This document shows, one piece after another, positions 1 to 6,213 of a stretch of 10,245 nt of DNA. The notes below the pieces were generated by a model. It was not told the DNA's origin, ran no database searches, and saw only the letters and a list, made by a program, of their open reading frames with translations. Source of the DNA: an uncultured Oscillibacter sp. (GTDB taxonomy: Bacteria; Bacillota; Clostridia; Oscillospirales; Oscillospiraceae). How positions within the stretch are numbered: position 1 is the first letter of the stretch; every line of letters starts with the position of its first letter. Made by a program: the position numbers and the translations under genes. Location of the stretch: positions 1 to 10,245 of the forward strand of contig CAJUQQ010000064.1 in the NCBI GenBank assembly GCA_910588175.1. The letters are read 5' to 3'.

Positions 1-260
1 TCCTTCTCGTTCCAGTCCACCGGGCAGCCCCGGCCCGCGTCCTCCACCTCCACGCTCCGGTCCAGGAAGCGGGTGACGGTGATGGACGTTCCGTGGCCCT
101 CCCGGGCCTCGTCGATGGAGTTGGAGAGAATCTCAAACACCGCGTGCTCGCAGCCGTCCAGGCCGTCGGAGCCGAAAATGACGCCGGGCCGCTTGCGCAC
201 CCGGTCCGCGCCTTTTAAGGCGGAAATGCTGTCGTTGCCGTAATCCTGTTTCTTCGCCAT
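1..260 (-). CDS. DNA topoisomerase IV / gyrase subunit B (ParE/GyrB family), N-terminal fragment
   Basis: This is the first 86 codons of a type II topoisomerase ATPase subunit, running off the left edge. Its partner would be a GyrA/ParC-type subunit; the enzyme changes DNA topology in the cytoplasm. It starts at ATG 258-260, preceded on the minus strand by GGAGGA at about 5 nt. The visible part is the start of the GHKL ATPase: KGADRVRKRPGVIFGSDG (about residues 15-32), FEILSNSIDEA (about 43-53; the Glu and Asn correspond to the catalytic base and Mg/ATP ligand of the family) and VEDAGRGCPVDW (about 71-82). The usual RKRPGMYIG and DNGRG motifs are altered to RKRPGVIFG and DAGRG, so this is the divergent second topoisomerase found in Clostridia rather than canonical GyrB. 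ParE versus a GyrB paralogue cannot be settled from the fragment. Confidence 0.88.
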   Translation of the reverse strand, partial: MAKKQDYGNDSISALKGADRVRKRPGVIFGSDGLDGCEHAVFEILSNSIDEAREGHGTSITVTRFLDRSVEVEDAGRGCPVDWNEK

Positions 261-273
261 ACTTCCTCCAAAA

Positions 274-290
274 CCGGCGGCATCCGCCGG
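274..290 (-). promoter_or_regulatory. Hairpin just upstream of the topoisomerase ribosome binding site
   Basis: A perfect 7-bp inverted repeat (CCGGCGG / CCGCCGG, 3-nt loop) lies four or five bases upstream of the Shine-Dalgarno of the minus-strand topoisomerase gene, inside its roughly 100-nt 5' leader. It could affect translation initiation or simply be a leader stem. No function is shown. Confidence 0.4.
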
Positions 291-367
291 AAAACTTCCT
301 TTTCTGCCTCCCGGCGGGGGATATAGGGGGAAAACCCTGCAATAACCCGGGATTTTGAAACGGTTCG

Positions 368-396
368 ATTATATCACAAGAATTTCCCGGGTTCAA
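368..396 (-). promoter_or_regulatory. Sigma-A promoter for the topoisomerase subunit gene
   Basis: Reading the minus strand, TTGAAC (391-396) is followed by a 17-nt spacer and a perfect TATAAT (368-373), with TGA directly before the -10 giving an extended -10. Transcription would start near 361, giving an untranslated leader of about 100 nt. The match is close to consensus, and the promoter points only toward the topoisomerase gene. Confidence 0.8.
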
Positions 397-535
397 GCCC
401 TCTCCGGGGAAAGGGGGCCTTTCCCGTCTTTTCCCGGCCGTCTCCGCCGTTTTGAGCGGAAATGTTACTTTTGTTACTTTTTCATAACCGGCTTGTTACC
501 ACGGGGAATCCCTTCCGGAGCCAGAGTTTTTCACA

Positions 536-556
536 TTATCCACAGAGTTATCAACA
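536..556 (+). promoter_or_regulatory. Two adjacent DnaA-box-like 9-mers
   Basis: The 480-bp gap between the topoisomerase and DegV genes contains a perfect DnaA box, TTATCCACA (536-544), and a one-mismatch copy, TTATCAACA (548-556), in the same orientation 12 nt apart. They sit in a locally AT-rich stretch containing three GTTAC repeats (about 470-500). A third weak match (CGTGGATTT, about 570-578) is 6 of 9 on the other strand. DnaA binding is an inference from the sequence match. No dnaA or dnaN gene is visible, so this is not called an origin. The rest of 397-667 holds GC-rich stem-forming sequence but no gene. Confidence 0.5.
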
Positions 557-667
557 CTGTTATGTCAACCGTGGATTTGGGGAAAAAATTTCTCTCCCGC
601 CCCGGCGTGTCCGGCGGGGCCTGCCGCCCCTTCCGGGGAAAAATTCCCTCCTATTTTTCTTTTTCGG

Positions 668-696
668 TTGACAAGCGGGGCAAATTCCTGTATGAT
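668..696 (+). promoter_or_regulatory. Sigma-A promoter for the DegV gene
   Basis: TTGACA (668-673) and TATGAT (691-696) are separated by exactly 17 nt. The start of transcription would fall near 703, leaving a leader of about 38 nt before ATG 741. This is the strongest promoter match in the divergent region. Confidence 0.85.
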
Positions 697-740
697 AACA
701 GAAGACGTGATATCGGAAACCATATTATGGGGTGTGTTGT

Positions 741-1580
741 ATGATTTGTAAAATTGTGAGCGACAGCAGCTGCGATTTGCGCATGAGCGCCTTTGACGGC
801 GGGGAGCTCCGCTTTGAGACGGTTCCTCTGCGGCTCCAGGTGGGCGAACGGGAGTTCATCGACAACGACGCGCTGGAGATTCCCCAGCTCCTGGGGGCCA
901 TGGCTCATGAGAAGGCCGCCGCCTCCACCGCCTGCCCCTCCCCCGCCGCCTTCGCCAAGGCCTTTGAGGAGGCGGACCGGGTGGTGTGCTTCACCATCTC
1001 CGCCAACCTCTCCGGCACCTACAACGCCGCCGTTCTGGGCCGGGACATGGTTTTGGAGGAGCACCCGGAGAAGGAGATCTGCGTCATCGACTCCAAGGCC
1101 ACGGCGGGGGCCATGATTCTGCTGATCCGCCGGGCCAAAGCGCTGCTGGAGGCCGGAGGGGACTTTGAGGACATCTGCGCCCAGCTGCGGCTGTACCAGG
1201 CGGCGCTGCGGACCTGCTTCACCCTGGAGAACTTCGACAACCTCATTAAAAACGGACGGATGCGCCCCCTGGTTGGGACTCTGCTCCACTCCCTGGGCAT
1301 CCACGTCATCGCCGACGCCACCCCCCAGGGCACCATCCATGTGGCGGGCAAGGCCCGGGGGGAGGCCAGGACCTACCAGACCATCACGGCGCTGATGAAG
1401 GACAGCAAGGACTGCACCGGCGCGGAGGTTGTCATCTGTCACTGCGAGAATCTGCCGGGGGCCCTGAAGCTCAAGGAGCAGATTTTGAAGGACCTGGCGG
1501 TGAAGAGCGTGGAGCTGGTTCCCTGCCGGGGGCTGACCAGCTTCTACGCGATGGAGAAGGGCCTGATTATCGGATATTGA
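741..1580 (+). CDS. DegV family fatty-acid-binding protein (FakB-like)
   Basis: DegV/FakB proteins are soluble cytoplasmic carriers that bind a fatty acid and present it to the kinase FakA, which makes acyl-phosphate for phospholipid synthesis. The 279 residues match the family's usual length of about 280. Visible family landmarks are KIVSDSSCDL (4-13) at the N-terminus, STACPSP (62-68), FTISANLSGTYNAA (84-97) with the ligand-contacting Thr/Ser region, VIDSKATAGA (115-124), NFDNLIKNGRMRP (164-176) and the C-terminal CRGLTSFYAMEKGLIIGY. ATG 741 is chosen because homologues begin at this M-x-x-KI(V)-SDSS context; a GTG at 732 in the same frame would add three residues (MCC). The ribosome site is weak (GGGG about 9 nt upstream). 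No FakA partner is in the window. The gene appears monocistronic, since a terminator hairpin follows. Confidence 0.9.
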   Translation: MICKIVSDSSCDLRMSAFDGGELRFETVPLRLQVGEREFIDNDALEIPQLLGAMAHEKAAASTACPSPAAFAKAFEEADRVVCFTISANLSGTYNAAVLGRDMVLEEHPEKEICVIDSKATAGAMILLIRRAKALLEAGGDFEDICAQLRLYQAALRTCFTLENFDNLIKNGRMRPLVGTLLHSLGIHVIADATPQGTIHVAGKARGEARTYQTITALMKDSKDCTGAEVVICHCENLPGALKLKEQILKDLAVKSVELVPCRGLTSFYAMEKGLIIGY

Positions 1581-1593
1581 AACCCTTTGGAAA

Positions 1594-1812
1594 GCGAGAG
1601 AAACCCTAGCGGGTTTCTCTCAGGCTGTCGAAAAAGTGTTTTCGCCAGCCTGAGCAAGTTTTCAGACCTTTAAAAAAGTTCTGAAAACTTCCGATTGAAA
1701 ACGAAAGGAACCCTTCCTGGGTTCCTCTCGTAACTCTCTTCCTTCCCGTTGATGGAGTTTTTACTGTTTTTCGACACTCTGAGCGAGAGAAACCCGTTAG
1801 GGTTTCTCTCGC
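1594..1812. repeat. Cluster of hairpins bounded by near-identical inverted hairpin ends
   Basis: This gene-free stretch is nearly all stem-loops. They are an 11-bp hairpin at 1596-1621 (GAGAGAAACCC arm), a CAGGCTG hairpin at 1621-1652, a perfect 10-bp hairpin (AAGTTTTCAG) at 1656-1690, an AGGAACCC hairpin at 1706-1726 and a 13-bp hairpin at 1783-1812. The first and last hairpins are almost the same sequence, and TGTCGAAAAA (1626-1635) recurs inverted at 1767-1776. The block therefore has terminal inverted repeats enclosing about 220 bp. It may be a small mobile or dispersed intergenic repeat, or a structured 3' region of the DegV transcript. No protein is encoded. Confidence 0.6.
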
Positions 1813-1821
1813 GGCTTTTTT
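1783..1821 (+). terminator. Rho-independent terminator after the DegV gene
   Basis: A perfect 13-bp stem (1783-1795 with 1800-1812, loop GTTA) is followed two or three bases later by six T residues (1816-1821). A second GC-rich stem (1823-1828 with 1836-1841) lies directly downstream. It would end plus-strand transcription before the convergent XRE gene. The same stem forms the right end of the hairpin cluster. Confidence 0.65.
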
Positions 1822-1878
1822 CCGCCCGTTATCAGCGGGCGCCCTTTTGACAAGCGGAGAACGGCTCCGTTCGCCCCT

Positions 1879-2091
1879 TCACCATGAAGCCTGCGGGTTG
1901 TCCGACAGGCCCAGAATATAGTCGACGCTGGTGTGGTAAAAGCGCGCCAGCGCAATAAGCGCTCCGCTGGGAATGTCCAGCCCCCCGCTCTCGTAGCGGG
2001 AATAGGTCGCCTGGGAGACGTGCAGCAGCTCCGCCAAAACTCGCTGAGGCAGATCCCGGTCCTCCCGGAGATCCCGTAGCCGCTGGTACAT
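1879..2091 (-). CDS. Small XRE-family HTH repressor (70 aa)
   Basis: A single-domain Cro/C1-type DNA-binding protein. The five-helix fold fills nearly the whole 70 residues: recognition region LPQRVLAELLHVSQATYSRYE at about 14-34 (helix-turn-helix around ELLHVSQATYSRY), then the typical LDIPSGALIALARFYHTSVDYILGLS (38-63). Start ATG 2089-2091 follows a strong GGGGGAGAG on the minus strand. It is divergent from a 57-aa gene across a 120-bp region carrying two copies of a 15-bp near-palindrome, which suggests it represses itself and its neighbour. No sensor domain is present, so any signal must act on the HTH protein directly or by a partner. The target genes are unknown. Confidence 0.85.
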   Translation of the reverse strand: MYQRLRDLREDRDLPQRVLAELLHVSQATYSRYESGGLDIPSGALIALARFYHTSVDYILGLSDNPQASW

Positions 2092-2139
2092 GCCTCTCTC
2101 CCCCTTTCCTGTGCTTCCGAATTCGCTTCATTTTAGGAT

Positions 2140-2179
2140 ATGCGAAAATTGCATATTGATTTTTATACGGAAATCGCAT
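2140..2179. promoter_or_regulatory. Two 15-bp near-palindromic operators in the divergent XRE promoter region
   Basis: ATGCGAAAATTGCAT (2140-2154) and ATACGGAAATCGCAT (2165-2179) match at 12 of 15 positions and are separated by 10 bp; each is an imperfect palindrome. Operator 1 lies directly upstream of a minus-strand -10 (TAAAAT, 2130-2135, no good -35). Operator 2 lies between a plus-strand -35 TTGATT (2156-2161) and -10 TAAAAT (2179-2184, 17-nt spacing). Binding of the adjacent XRE dimer at these sites, shutting off both directions, is an inference from position and symmetry. Confidence 0.6.
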
Positions 2180-2214
2180 AAAATGAAAAGAAAGTCAGCG
2201 AGAGGGGGATCACA

Positions 2215-2388
2215 TTGCCTGGGAGAGAGAACAAAGAGCGCCAGGTGTGGCGGGTATGGGTGGACACCCGGCGGCGGGTGGTCTCCTTCCACGCGGCGCC
2301 AGGCTTTCAGATGTTGGAGTTCCGCAGCTACGAGCTGTTCCAGAGCTGCATTGACGGCTATACGGCCCAGCGGTACCGTTACCAATAA
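2215..2388 (+). CDS. Hypothetical 57-aa protein, divergent from the XRE gene
   Basis: A short gene of unrecognised family starting at TTG 2215, which sits 6 nt after a good AGGGGG ribosome site; it ends at TAA 2386-2388. The protein is soluble-looking, basic and aromatic-rich, with a run of beta-prone residues (VWRVWVDTRRRVVSFHAAPG, 11-30) followed by an amphipathic stretch (EFRSYELFQSCIDGYTAQRYRYQ, 35-57). It has no membrane segment and no signal peptide. A promoter overlapping operator 2 precedes it. The clean ribosome site, the promoter and the sensible composition argue that it is real; other frames over the same DNA give Cys/Ser/Arg-rich low-complexity translations. It may be the regulated partner of the XRE protein, but its function is unknown. 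Confidence 0.62.
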   Translation: MPGRENKERQVWRVWVDTRRRVVSFHAAPGFQMLEFRSYELFQSCIDGYTAQRYRYQ

Positions 2389-2406
2389 AAAAGCCGCCCC
2401 AGGCGG

Positions 2407-2434
2407 TTGACAAACGGAAAAAACGTGATATTAT
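2407..2434 (+). promoter_or_regulatory. Promoter of the T-box/GNAT/ileS transcript
   Basis: A perfect TTGACA (2407-2412) is followed by TATTAT (2429-2434) at 16 nt; the overlapping TTATAA (2431-2436) gives 18 nt. Transcription would start near 2441, just before the T-box leader. Confidence 0.75.
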
Positions 2435-2440
2435 AAGGAA

Positions 2441-2716
2441 GCAACTGAACATTGGGCGTTGATAAGGACGAGTAGCCGGTCAGAAGCCTGTCAAGAGAGC
2501 CGCCGGAGAGGTGCGAGGCGGTCAGGGCTGGCGGCGAAAATCACCTTGGAGCCTCCCGCTGAAAGGCAGAGTAAGCGCGGACGTTTGATGGGCGTTACTC
2601 CATCGGCCCGTGAACGCGGGCGCTGAGAGGCCGTTTCCCGTGAGGGGACGGCAAAAAGAGTGGTATCGCAGAGCGTAATACGCGCCCTGTCTCTTGAGGG
2701 AGACAGGGCGCGTTTT
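2441..2716 (+). promoter_or_regulatory. T-box leader, isoleucine type (specifier AUC)
   Basis: A tRNA-sensing transcription attenuator. The leader has a Stem I (about 2454-2554) with the 5' GATAAGGACGAGTAG segment (S-turn side), a GC-rich distal arm (GCCGCC...GGCGGT) and, on the 3' side, GAAAATCACC, where ATC at 2540-2542 lies in the specifier position followed by the usual purine. AAGG pairs with CCTT and GGGC with GCCT at the stem base. Near the 3' end AGAGTGGTATCGCAG (2657-2671) is a variant of the conserved T-box sequence; its TGGT (2661-2664) can pair with the ACCA end of uncharged tRNA-Ile. A terminator follows. The AUC specifier agrees with ileS downstream. Exact helix borders were judged by eye. 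Confidence 0.85.
2681..2716 (+). terminator. T-box terminator hairpin
   Basis: A perfect 13-bp stem (2681-2693 with 2700-2712, loop TTGAGG) is followed by TTTT, then GACATTT. It starts nine bases after the T-box sequence, as expected for the terminator that competes with the tRNA-stabilised antiterminator. The U-tract is short, so termination may be partial. Confidence 0.8.
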
Positions 2717-2750
2717 GACATTTGCGGACATGGAAAGGAGCGAATGTCCC

Positions 2751-3362
2751 ATGGGAATCTCCGGCGCCGCCCTCCGTCCCGCCGTCCCGGGGGACGCGGC
2801 GGCCCTGTTGGAAATCTATGCCCCCTATGTCCGGGAGACGGCCATTACCTTTGAGTATCAGGTCCCCTCTCCGGAGGAGTTCCGGGAGCGAATACGAAGG
2901 ACCCTGGAGCGCTGGCCCTATCTGGTGGCGGAGGCGGAGGGCCGCTGCCTGGGCTACGCTTACTTGGGGGCCTTTGTGGGCCGGGCGGCCTACGGCTGGT
3001 CCGCGGAGACCAGCATCTACCTCCGGCGGGACGCCAGGCGGCAGGGCATAGGCCGGCGGCTCTACGAGGCCCTGGAGGACCTGGCCCGGGCCCAGGGGAT
3101 CTGGAACCTGAACGCCTGCGTCGACACTCCGGCGGCGGAGGACCCCTACCTGACCCGAAACAGCCTGGAGTTCCACGCCCATATGGGCTTCCGGCTGGTG
3201 GGGGAGTTCCAAAAATGCGGCTATAAATTCGGGACCTGGTACAACATGGCCTGGATGGAAAAGCTGCTGGGCGAGCATCCCGCCAGACCGGACCCGGTCC
3301 GCCTTTTCCCAGAGCTGCCGCTGGAGCAGGTGGCTACGATTTGTAGTTATTATTCAAATTAA
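2751..3362 (+). CDS. GNAT N-acetyltransferase, phosphinothricin acetyltransferase (Pat)-like
   Basis: An acetyl-CoA-dependent N-acetyltransferase of 203 residues. Family marks are LRPAVPGDAAALLEIYAPYV (8-27), ITFEYQVPSPEEF (32-44), the acetyl-CoA pyrophosphate loop RRDARRQGIGRRLYEAL (92-108, RxxGxG), NACVDTPAAEDPYLTRNSLEFHAHMGFRLVGE (121-152, N-S-x-x-F-x-x-x-G-F) and the C-terminal KFGTWYNMAWMEK. ATG 2751 has GGAG 10 nt upstream; an in-frame ATG at 2730 lacks a site. Pat-like enzymes acetylate amino groups of toxic amino acid analogues or of free amino acids; the substrate here is unknown. The gene lies directly between an isoleucine T-box and ileS with no terminator between, so it is probably induced when tRNA-Ile is uncharged. 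The last 20 residues (LFPELPLEQVATICSYYSN) are an unremarkable tail. Confidence 0.88.
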   Translation: MGISGAALRPAVPGDAAALLEIYAPYVRETAITFEYQVPSPEEFRERIRRTLERWPYLVAEAEGRCLGYAYLGAFVGRAAYGWSAETSIYLRRDARRQGIGRRLYEALEDLARAQGIWNLNACVDTPAAEDPYLTRNSLEFHAHMGFRLVGEFQKCGYKFGTWYNMAWMEKLLGEHPARPDPVRLFPELPLEQVATICSYYSN

Positions 3363-3428
3363 TACGAAAAGGAATTTATCTCTTTGCGAACGCAGTGCCA
3401 AAAAGACAACAAACAGTAATATCATTTT

Positions 3429-3445
3429 TATAATATACAAGGAGG
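3429..3445 (+). promoter_or_regulatory. Possible internal -10 element and strong ribosome site before ileS
   Basis: The 91-bp gap between the acetyltransferase and ileS is much more AT-rich than its surroundings and has a perfect TATAAT (3429-3434), but no convincing -35 at 16-18 nt. AAGGAGG (3439-3445) is the ileS ribosome site, 8 nt before ATG. No GC-rich terminator hairpin is visible in the gap, so readthrough from the T-box promoter is the simpler model, with a possible weak extra start here. Confidence 0.35.
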
Positions 3446-3453
3446 AATCAACC

Positions 3454-6213
3454 ATGGACTACAACAAGACCATCAACCTGCCGAAGACCGGTTTCCCCAT
3501 GCGGGCGGGCCTGCCCAAGCGGGAGCCGGAGATGCTGAAGCGCTGGGAGGCGGAGGATGTCTACCACGAGCTTCTCAAGAAAAACGAGGGCAAGCTCCTC
3601 TTCAATCTCCACGACGGCCCCCCGTTCTCCAACGGGTCCATCCACATGGGAACGGCCATGAACAAGGCCATCAAGGACATCATCACCCGGTCCTATGCCA
3701 TGCGGGGCTACTACACCCCCTATATCCCCGGCTGGGACAACCACGGCATGCCCATCGAATCCGCCATCATCAAGGAAAACAAGCTGAACCACAAGGCCAT
3801 GAGCATCCCGGAGTTCCGCTCCGCCTGCCACGACTTTGCCGCCCACTATGTGGACGTGCAGCGGGACGCCTTCAAGCGCATCGGCGTCATCGGCGACTGG
3901 GACCACCCCTACCTCACCATGGACCCCGGCTTTGAGGCCGAGGAGGTGAAGGTCTTCGGGGAGATGTACAAGAAGGGCTATATCTACAAGGGCCTCAAGC
4001 CCGTCTACTGGTGCCCCCACGACGAGACCGCCCTGGCGGAGGCCGAGATCGAGTACCAGGAGGACCCCGTCACCACCGTCTACGTGAAGTTCCCCATGCA
4101 CGACGAACAGGGGAAGCTCGCCGCCTATGACAAGAAAAGCCTCTTCTTCGTGATCTGGACCACCACCATCTGGACTCTCCCCGGCAACCTGGCCATTGCC
4201 CTCCACCCCGCCGAGAGCTACGCCGTGGTCAAGGCTCCCAACGGCGAGCACTATATCATGGCGGAGGCCCTGACGGAGAAGGTGATGAAGCTGGGCGGCT
4301 TTGACACCTGGGAGATCGCGGAGACCCACCCCGGCAGCTTCTTCGAGAACATGCTGGCGGACCACCCCTTCCTGCCCAAGACCTCCCGCCTGGTGCTGGC
4401 GGACTACGTCACTATGGACAGCGGCACCGGCTGCGTCCACACCGCCCCGGGCTTCGGCGCGGACGACTACCAGACCTGCCGCCGCTACGGCATGGACATG
4501 GTGGTCCCCGTGGACGACCAGGGCAGGCACACGGACTACGCCGGAAAATACGCCGGCATGACTACCGACGAGTCCAACCCCGTCATCCTGGCGGACATGA
4601 AGGAGAGCGGCATGCTCTTCGCCTCTGAGGACATCGTCCACAGCTACCCCCACTGCTGGCGCTGCAAGAGTCCCATTATCTTCCGGGCTACCCCCCAGTG
4701 GTTCTGCTCCGTGGACAGCTTCAAGGAGCAGGCTGTCGCCGCCGCCGGCGAGGTGCGCTGGGTGCCCAAGTGGGGCATCGACCGGATGAAGTCCATGATC
4801 CGGGAGCGGGCGGACTGGTGCATCAGCCGCCAGCGCCGCTGGGGCCTGCCCATCCCCGTGGTCTACTGCCAGGACTGCGGCAAGCCCGTGGTGACGGACG
4901 AGACCATCGAGACCATCTCCAAGCTTTTCGCGGCGGAGGGCTCCAACGCCTGGTTCGCCAAGGAGGCGGAGGAGATTCTCCCCGCCGGCTTCGCCTGCCC
5001 TCACTGCGGGTCCAAGTCCGGCTTTGAGAAGGAGACGGACACCCTGGACGGCTGGTTCGACTCCGGCTCCACCCATTACGCCGCCATGAAGAAGGACCAG
5101 GGCTTCTGGCCCGCCACCATGTATATGGAGGGCCTGGACCAGTACCGCGGATGGTTCCAGAGCTCCCTGCTCACCGCCGTGGGGGCCTTCGGCAAGGGCG
5201 CGCCCTTCAAGGAGTGCGTCACCCACGGCTGGACCGTGGACGGCGAGGGCAAGGCCATGCACAAATCCGCCGGAAACGGCATGGACCCCGCCGAGATCAT
5301 CGACCAGTACGGCGCGGACATTCTCCGCCTCTGGGCGGCGAACACGGACTACCACGCCGACGTCCGCTGCTCCCACGAGATTTTCAAGCAGCTCTCCCAG
5401 AACTACCTGAAGTTCCGCAACACCGCCCGGTACTGCCTGGGCAACTTGGACGGCTTCGACCCCAACCACCTCACCGCCCCCGGCGAGATGGAGGAGCTGG
5501 ACCGCTGGGCCGTCACCCGGCTGAACGCCCTGATGGAGAAGTGCTTTGCCGCCTACGATGAGTACGAGTTCCTGGCGGCCACTCACGCGGTGAACGACTT
5601 CTGTGTGGTGGACATGTCCAACTTCTACCTGGACGTGATCAAGGACCGGCTTTACTGCGACGAGAAGGACGGGGCCCTGCGCCGCAGCGCCCAGACCGCC
5701 CTGTACCTGATTCTGGACACCATGACCCGGATCATGGCCCCCATTCTGTGCTTCACCTGCGACGAGATCTGGCAGGCCATGCCCCACCGGGAGGAAGACG
5801 ACGCCCGGAACGTCCTCTTCAACGACATGCACCGGCCCTTCGCGGACTACGCCCTGGACGCTGCCGCCATGGAGCGCTGGGCCGCCATCGAGGCCCTGCG
5901 GGACAAGGTGAACGCCGCTCTGGAGACCGCCCGGGCCGAGAAGAAGATCGGCAAGAGCCTGGAGGCCGCCGTGACGCTCACCGTGCCGGAGGCGGAGGGC
6001 TGGCTGGCGGAGCTGCCGGAGCTGGCGGACCTGCTGATCGTGTCCCAGGCGGAGGTGAAGGCCGGGAGCGAGGCCGCCGTGGAGGTCCGCAAGGCCGAGG
6101 GCGGCAAGTGTGAGCGGTGCTGGAAGGTGCTACCTGCCGTAGGGGCGGATGCGGAGCATCCCACACTGTGTCCCCGCTGCGCGGCGGCGGTGAAGAATCT
6201 GCCTCAGTTCTGA
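3454..6213 (+). CDS. ileS: Isoleucyl-tRNA synthetase
   Basis: Class Ia aminoacyl-tRNA synthetase charging tRNA-Ile in the cytoplasm; 919 residues, close to the 921 of Bacillus subtilis. Rossmann-fold signature DGPPFSNGSIHMGTAMNK (54-71) carries the HIGH motif as HMGT. The CP1 editing domain shows WTTTIWTLPGN (235-245) and HTAPGFGADD (329-338), the sites that remove mis-charged valine. Cys472, 475, 515 and 518 form a likely zinc knuckle in the catalytic insert. The second catalytic loop, normally KMSKS, reads AMHKS (601-605). The anticodon-binding helical domain follows (about 640-820), and the C-terminal zinc finger has Cys886, 889, 906 and 909. ATG 3454 is fixed by AAGGAGG and by homologous N-termini. 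It lies downstream of the Ile T-box and the acetyltransferase, and probably shares their transcript. Confidence 0.98.
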   Translation: MDYNKTINLPKTGFPMRAGLPKREPEMLKRWEAEDVYHELLKKNEGKLLFNLHDGPPFSNGSIHMGTAMNKAIKDIITRSYAMRGYYTPYIPGWDNHGMPIESAIIKENKLNHKAMSIPEFRSACHDFAAHYVDVQRDAFKRIGVIGDWDHPYLTMDPGFEAEEVKVFGEMYKKGYIYKGLKPVYWCPHDETALAEAEIEYQEDPVTTVYVKFPMHDEQGKLAAYDKKSLFFVIWTTTIWTLPGNLAIALHPAESYAVVKAPNGEHYIMAEALTEKVMKLGGFDTWEIAETHPGSFFENMLADHPFLPKTSRLVLADYVTMDSGTGCVHTAPGFGADDYQTCRRYGMDMVVPVDDQGRHTDYAGKYAGMTTDESNPVILADMKESGMLFASEDIVHSYPHCWRCKSPIIFRATPQWFCSVDSFKEQAVAAAGEVRWVPKWGIDRMKSMIRERADWCISRQRRWGLPIPVVYCQDCGKPVVTDETIETISKLFAAEGSNAWFAKEAEEILPAGFACPHCGSKSGFEKETDTLDGWFDSGSTHYAAMKKDQGFWPATMYMEGLDQYRGWFQSSLLTAVGAFGKGAPFKECVTHGWTVDGEGKAMHKSAGNGMDPAEIIDQYGADILRLWAANTDYHADVRCSHEIFKQLSQNYLKFRNTARYCLGNLDGFDPNHLTAPGEMEELDRWAVTRLNALMEKCFAAYDEYEFLAATHAVNDFCVVDMSNFYLDVIKDRLYCDEKDGALRRSAQTALYLILDTMTRIMAPILCFTCDEIWQAMPHREEDDARNVLFNDMHRPFADYALDAAAMERWAAIEALRDKVNAALETARAEKKIGKSLEAAVTLTVPEAEGWLAELPELADLLIVSQAEVKAGSEAAVEVRKAEGGKCERCWKVLPAVGADAEHPTLCPRCAAAVKNLPQF

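Noticed and set aside
536..740. Chromosomal origin of replication
   Set aside because: Only two DnaA-type boxes are seen, with no dnaA or dnaN neighbour and no further box cluster; not enough to call oriC.
1594..1812. CRISPR array
   Set aside because: The repeats are mirrored hairpins with different spacing, not regularly spaced direct repeats with unique spacers, and no cas gene is present.
2392..2407. Possible terminator after the 57-aa gene (GCCGCC/GGCGGT hairpin)
   Set aside because: The T-run lies on the minus-strand side only, so it would not stop plus-strand transcription, and no minus-strand gene enters from the right.
2491..3278. Minus-strand open frames over the T-box and acetyltransferase
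   Set aside because: They overlap a well-supported T-box leader and a GNAT gene, and their composition is non-protein-like.
3448..5832. A 794-codon open frame antisense to ileS
   Set aside because: It is a shadow of the GC-rich third-position bias of ileS: His/Val/Gly-rich, with no recognisable domain and no ribosome site.
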